Shown: piece after piece, positions 38,489-41,135 of the stretch
Layout: every line of letters begins with the position of its first letter
Position numbering within the stretch: position 1 is the stretch's first letter
From: a virus
Direction: 5' to 3' (one strand)
Length of the DNA stretch: 41,135 nt
IMG/VR virus record: IMGVR_UViG_3300046413_000387
Location: 1 to 41,135 of that record
The notes under the pieces: model-generated
Told to the model about the DNA's origin: nothing
Seen by the model: only the letters and a program-made list of their open reading frames with translations
Databases searched by the model: none
Made by a program: the position numbers and the translations under genes

Positions 38489-39026
38489 TAATGTATATTG
38501 CACACTGCAACTAAACTACGGAAGTCCTCAAGCAGAGGAAGAATGGAAGAGGGTTTTTAGATTACTGACAAAACTTGATCCTTATTCTAATGACTACGGA
38601 TTACAATATCTGGATATCTACAAAACAAATGCTGAGATAGCAGATAATGAATTTATGATGGAACACATAGGGTCCACATCAGCATTATTAGAAGGTCCTG
38701 TAACGTTCATAGCATGTAGCGAATATAACTACATATATGAACATATCATTAAGGCAAAGTGGACTCCGCCTATTAAGTTTTTTGAGGAACTAGCAGACCA
38801 CTTATACGACTTTGATGAAGATGTAAAATTATCCTTAGTATATGAGGACGAATATTATAATTTTGCAGGTGCTATAACATTTGCAGAAGGACAATTTGAC
38901 CAACAACAAGAATCAGGTGGTTGGTTTACACAAGAACAACATGACCAAGGGAGAGACCCAAGGGACTTTCAGGACTTTGTAACTGAACAAATTGAAGAAT
39001 TTAGGAGAGAACAACTTGAAACTTGA
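38481..39026 (+). CDS. Unknown 181-aa acidic protein, possibly YubB/DUF1281-like
   Basis: A TTG start at 38481 has AAAGGAGAGTACCA upstream. The N-terminus (MANNVYCTLQLNYGSPQAEEEW) and the middle (EHIGSTSALLEG, WTPPIKFFEELADHLYDFD, VKLSLVYEDEYYNFAG) are reminiscent of the ferredoxin-fold plasmid and phage proteins of the DUF1281 group, which is only a weak likeness. The C-terminus is charged. Function unknown. Confidence 0.65.
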   Translation: MANNVYCTLQLNYGSPQAEEEWKRVFRLLTKLDPYSNDYGLQYLDIYKTNAEIADNEFMMEHIGSTSALLEGPVTFIACSEYNYIYEHIIKAKWTPPIKFFEELADHLYDFDEDVKLSLVYEDEYYNFAGAITFAEGQFDQQQESGGWFTQEQHDQGRDPRDFQDFVTEQIEEFRREQLET

Positions 39027-39495
39027 TTATAATAATGTAGGTAAAATAGGATTTACCTGTAGTACATTTGACTTCCTACACGCAGGACATATTGTAATGT
39101 TGGAAGAGGCAAAAAGGCATTGTGATTATTTAATATGCGGGTTACAAAGTGACCCAACATTGGATAGGAAAAATAAAAACGCCCCTGTACAGAGTATTGT
39201 TGAAAGACAGATACAATTATGCGCCGTAAAATTTGTAGATGAAGTCGTAATATATAATACGGAAAAAGATTTAGAAGATTTATTACTTACATTACCAATT
39301 GATGTAAGGGTACTTGGTGATGAATATAAAAATAAAGAGTTCACTGGTAAACGAATTTGTTATAAGAGAAAGATTGAAATTGTATACAACAAAAGAGACC
39401 ATTCTTTTAGTACAACTGATTTGAGGAAAAGAACCGAGAATCAACCTATTGAATTGAAACCTATAAAAACGGAGAGTGAAAATGGCAAAAACTAA
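39016..39495 (+). CDS. Glycerol-3-phosphate cytidylyltransferase-like enzyme
   Basis: A nucleotidyltransferase of 159 residues of the TagD/RfaE type. IGFTCSTFDFLHAGHIVMLEEAK contains HxGH (H22 to H25); DYLICGLQSDP and the later FSTTDLRKR complete the active site. It could make CDP-glycerol or an ADP/CDP-sugar alcohol. TTG 39016 is chosen because AGGAGA lies seven bases upstream; a longer TTG 38992 start is less likely. It precedes a GT2 glycosyltransferase by three genes, which hints at surface or DNA glycosylation. Confidence 0.85.
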   Translation: MKLDYNNVGKIGFTCSTFDFLHAGHIVMLEEAKRHCDYLICGLQSDPTLDRKNKNAPVQSIVERQIQLCAVKFVDEVVIYNTEKDLEDLLLTLPIDVRVLGDEYKNKEFTGKRICYKRKIEIVYNKRDHSFSTTDLRKRTENQPIELKPIKTESENGKN

Positions 39496-39682
39496 TCCTG
39501 TCAAGAGAATAGTAAATTGTATGGTTGCTGAGAAAAGAGCTTTACACGGCGAATTCAAAGCATATTGGAAAGACACTGCTAATAAAATAGCACAAGAACA
39601 TAATATTGATATTTCTACTATTAGAGATAGATTTGAATTAGGACTATATCAAAATGAAACTAAAAGTCGTAGCTATCACTAA
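39482..39682 (+). CDS. Unknown 66-aa basic protein
   Basis: ATG 39482 preceded by CGGAGAGTGAA, overlapping the previous gene by 14 bases. The basic N-terminus (KTNPVKRIVNCMVAEKRALHG) and the helix FKAYWKDTANKIAQEHNIDI are the main features. Overlaps the next gene by 29 bases. No family recognised. Confidence 0.65.
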   Translation: MAKTNPVKRIVNCMVAEKRALHGEFKAYWKDTANKIAQEHNIDISTIRDRFELGLYQNETKSRSYH

Positions 39683-39989
39683 TATTTGGGAGGCAAAAGG
39701 CCCAAGTAAAGAGTTTCCTATGTGGACACCTGTTGGAAGTAGGGAATATATCATCGACAAAATGGAAAAAGAGCCTACTCTAAAAGATATTAGTCAATCA
39801 GTAATGAGATTAATGCACTTATTAGAAGGTAGAATAGAAGATACAGTAGTTGAAGTATTCTCAGGTTATGAGGTATACGACGCTAATGCTTTAACACATA
39901 ATGAAGCATTTCAATTACAATTAGGCGACGCCATTGATTATCCAGCAGAAGATATTAGGGATAAACTAGATGTCGAAGAAACTTCCTAG
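39654..39989 (+). CDS. Unknown 111-aa protein
   Basis: A strand-helix protein starting at ATG 39654 inside the previous gene. It begins KLKVVAITNIWEAKGPSKEFPMW and ends in an acidic helix (PAEDIRDKLDVEETS). No family or motif recognised. It overlaps the glycosyltransferase by 20 bases. Confidence 0.68.
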   Translation: MKLKVVAITNIWEAKGPSKEFPMWTPVGSREYIIDKMEKEPTLKDISQSVMRLMHLLEGRIEDTVVEVFSGYEVYDANALTHNEAFQLQLGDAIDYPAEDIRDKLDVEETS

Positions 39990-40704
39990 ACTTACATTAG
40001 GATTAACCTATTTCAACGACGAAAAATGGATACATGAATGGTATCATCAATTTAAGTTCTATCCTTCAGATATAGAAGTTATTATATTTGACGATGCCTC
40101 TGATGCAACACCACTTGAGGATTTATTATACCCTATTGAGATAATGCCGGCACATAGTCCAGAAATATCCATATATAAAGTAACAGAAAATTTAGGATTT
40201 AATAGTCACGGTTGTAGAAATGCTATAGCTAAATTGGCAAAATCTGAATTTGTATGTTTCTTTGATATTGATATGTTATGTATGGGCGACACCATGGGAA
40301 GAATGAGACAGAGAAACTGGCAACACCAATCGTTATATCATCATCAATTTTATATTTTTCCAGAACAAAAAATGTTGCCATACCCTGGCCATCTAAATTC
40401 CTTTTTATGTTCAAAACAACTCTTCTGGGAAGCTGGAGGATATGATGAATCCTACACAGGATATCATTATGGAGACAGAGAGTTCATAGCAAGATTAAAG
40501 AGAAAAGCACAATTTGAAAGGGACTCTGGTGAAGTTATGATGTTACGAAGAATGGGTAAACATGGTAGCGTCCGTAAACAATACAAGAAAACAGAATATT
40601 TTGATGACCATTTCTTCATACAACCTGATACAGAAGAAAATATTAAAAAATTAACAGGAACAGTCGAAACAAAAATCAATTTCTCCTACGAAAGAATCTT
40701 ATAA
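39970..40704 (+). CDS. GT2-type glycosyltransferase
   Basis: A 244-residue GT-A fold glycosyltransferase. The N-terminus RLTLGLTYFNDEKWIHEW and the nucleotide-binding IIFDDASD (D41, D42) fit GT2. The metal-binding DxD is FFDIDM with D99 and D101. AGGYDESYTGYHYGDREF provides the catalytic-base region. The gene's stop overlaps a late promoter box. It may modify phage or host glycans, or DNA. Confidence 0.88.
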   Translation: MSKKLPRLTLGLTYFNDEKWIHEWYHQFKFYPSDIEVIIFDDASDATPLEDLLYPIEIMPAHSPEISIYKVTENLGFNSHGCRNAIAKLAKSEFVCFFDIDMLCMGDTMGRMRQRNWQHQSLYHHQFYIFPEQKMLPYPGHLNSFLCSKQLFWEAGGYDESYTGYHYGDREFIARLKRKAQFERDSGEVMMLRRMGKHGSVRKQYKKTEYFDDHFFIQPDTEENIKKLTGTVETKINFSYERIL

Positions 40705-40707
40705 ATA
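40700..40707 (+). promoter_or_regulatory. T4-type late promoter TATAAATA
   Basis: Exact TATAAATA overlapping the end of the GT2 gene and lying 13 bases upstream of an early-type promoter for the same following gene. Confidence 0.6.
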
Positions 40708-40720
40708 CTGTAAATAATGC

Positions 40721-40749
40721 TTGACTTTTGGTCCATATGGTGTTATCAT
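40721..40749 (+). promoter_or_regulatory. Early-type promoter, TATCAT subclass, before 40782
   Basis: TTGACT (40721-40726), 17-base spacer starting TTTGGTCC, TATCAT (40744-40749). The leader differs from the three shared leaders (ATAGAATATAAGG). Confidence 0.8.
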
Positions 40750-40781
40750 ATAGAATATAAGGTTAGTAAAGTAGGTAAAAA

Positions 40782-41135
40782 ATGCGATTTAAAGACTTTT
40801 TAACAGAAGCCACAGAAGAAGATAAACTAAAACACTTAGAACACGTGGAAGACCATGTCTTGCATGCTGGTAAAGAAGGTTTTGGTCATGCGTTTCACAC
40901 AGTCAGAGACGTTCATCACAAGATGCAAGGCATTAAAACAGATACACAGACTACAATTAAATATGATGGCAGTCCCGCTGTTGTATTTGGGGAACACCCT
41001 GAGAATAAAAAATTTTTTGTAGCATCTAAATCAGCATTTAACAAAGATCCTAAAATTAACCATACGCATGAGGATATAGAAAAGAATCATGGTCACGCAC
41101 CAGGACTTGTAACAAAGTTAAAAGCGGCATTAGAC
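40782..41135 (+). CDS. KYDG-motif protein, nucleotidyltransferase-like, 3'-truncated
   Basis: The visible 118 residues run open to the window end. The N-terminus MRFKDFLTEATEED is a common start in T4-like phage proteins. A His-rich region follows (HLEHVEDHVLHAG, FHTVRDVHHKM). TTIKYDGSPAVVFGEHPENK matches motif I (KxDG) of the DNA/RNA ligase nucleotidyltransferase superfamily, with K74 the candidate nucleotide-binding Lys, and FFVASKSAF could be motif III-like. The pattern is familiar from T4-like phages as a conserved protein of unknown function (DUF6267-like). It carries both an early and a late promoter. Confidence 0.72.
   Translation, partial: MRFKDFLTEATEEDKLKHLEHVEDHVLHAGKEGFGHAFHTVRDVHHKMQGIKTDTQTTIKYDGSPAVVFGEHPENKKFFVASKSAFNKDPKINHTHEDIEKNHGHAPGLVTKLKAALD

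Noticed and set aside
1-41135. CRISPR arrays, insertion sequences, integrases or attachment sites
   Set aside because: No repeat-spacer series, transposase or recombinase motif was seen; the only exact long repeats are the 38-bp pair and the promoter leaders.

Overview
This window is one contiguous piece of a T4-like myovirus genome (AT-rich, every supported gene on the + strand, start/stop overlaps of a few bases throughout). The core T4 replication, recombination and transcription genes occur in the order typical of marine T4-like phages: uvsW, the late sigma factor gp55, gp47-gp46, gp45, gp44-gp62, regA, gp43, uvsX, gp41. No photosynthesis genes are visible, and an outer-membrane receptor gene is carried, so I infer a phage of a heterotrophic Gram-negative (probably marine) bacterium rather than a cyanophage. 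The host itself cannot be read from the sequence. Both ends of the window cut through genes.

Layout. 1-2700: end of an unidentified gene, uvsW, an LSm-like protein, gp55. 2709-9099: a cluster built around 7-deazaguanine chemistry: QueE, a Gpt-like phosphoribosyltransferase, FolE, a DEDDh exonuclease, a tiny membrane protein, a DpdA/TGT-like transglycosylase, an unknown conserved protein, a QueD-like T-fold protein, a GT-B glycosyltransferase and QueD. QueC is not in the window. 9100-14044: gp47-gp46, a glutaredoxin fused to a short basic leader, a SET-domain protein, peptide deformylase, a small conserved protein and a ClpP-like protease. 14044-19358: a TonB-dependent outer-membrane receptor of BtuB type, then a metallopeptidase/VWA (CobT-like) protein and a CobS-like AAA+ ATPase, each of the last two behind its own near-identical promoter. 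19345-24824: DUF3310-like protein, a possible late gene, sliding clamp, a 59-aa protein, a peroxiredoxin, clamp loader, RegA, a radical SAM protein. 24796-26780: a 2OG-Fe(II) oxygenase, Hsp20, a second LSm-like protein, an SNase-type nuclease. 26841-34641: DNA polymerase, SGNH-like protein, small proteins, APS-kinase-like and NMNAT-like enzymes, a short UDP-sugar dehydrogenase, UvsX, a zinc ribbon, gp41 helicase. 34613-41135: mostly unknown small proteins, a candidate holin, a degenerate 2OG-oxygenase, an HTH protein, a cytidylyltransferase, a GT2 glycosyltransferase, and the start of a protein with a KYDG ligase-like motif.

Regulation. Seven clear promoters share TTGAC/TT-N17-TATMAT, most with a further conserved TTWGGTTC block inside the spacer; an eighth (upstream of queE) has N18 and a ninth (upstream of hsp20) has only a good -10. 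The sites fall into TATCAT and TATAAT subclasses, and three of the TATCAT sites also share a 28-nt block reaching into the leader. Four intergenic TATAAATA boxes match the T4 late promoter that gp55 recognises. A perfect 38-bp repeat precedes gp44 and the gene at 38058. No intergenic stretch exceeds 300 bases; the longest (37825-38057) holds a strong hairpin, one repeat copy and a late promoter.

Most interesting points: (i) a possible glycosylated or otherwise tailored 7-deazaguanine DNA modification pathway; (ii) a phage-encoded TonB-dependent receptor translationally coupled to a ClpP-like protease and next to CobT/CobS-like genes; (iii) a bipartite early promoter family with conserved leader; (iv) an apparently inactivated 2OG-oxygenase. 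Family assignments are from motifs read by eye; no database search was possible.
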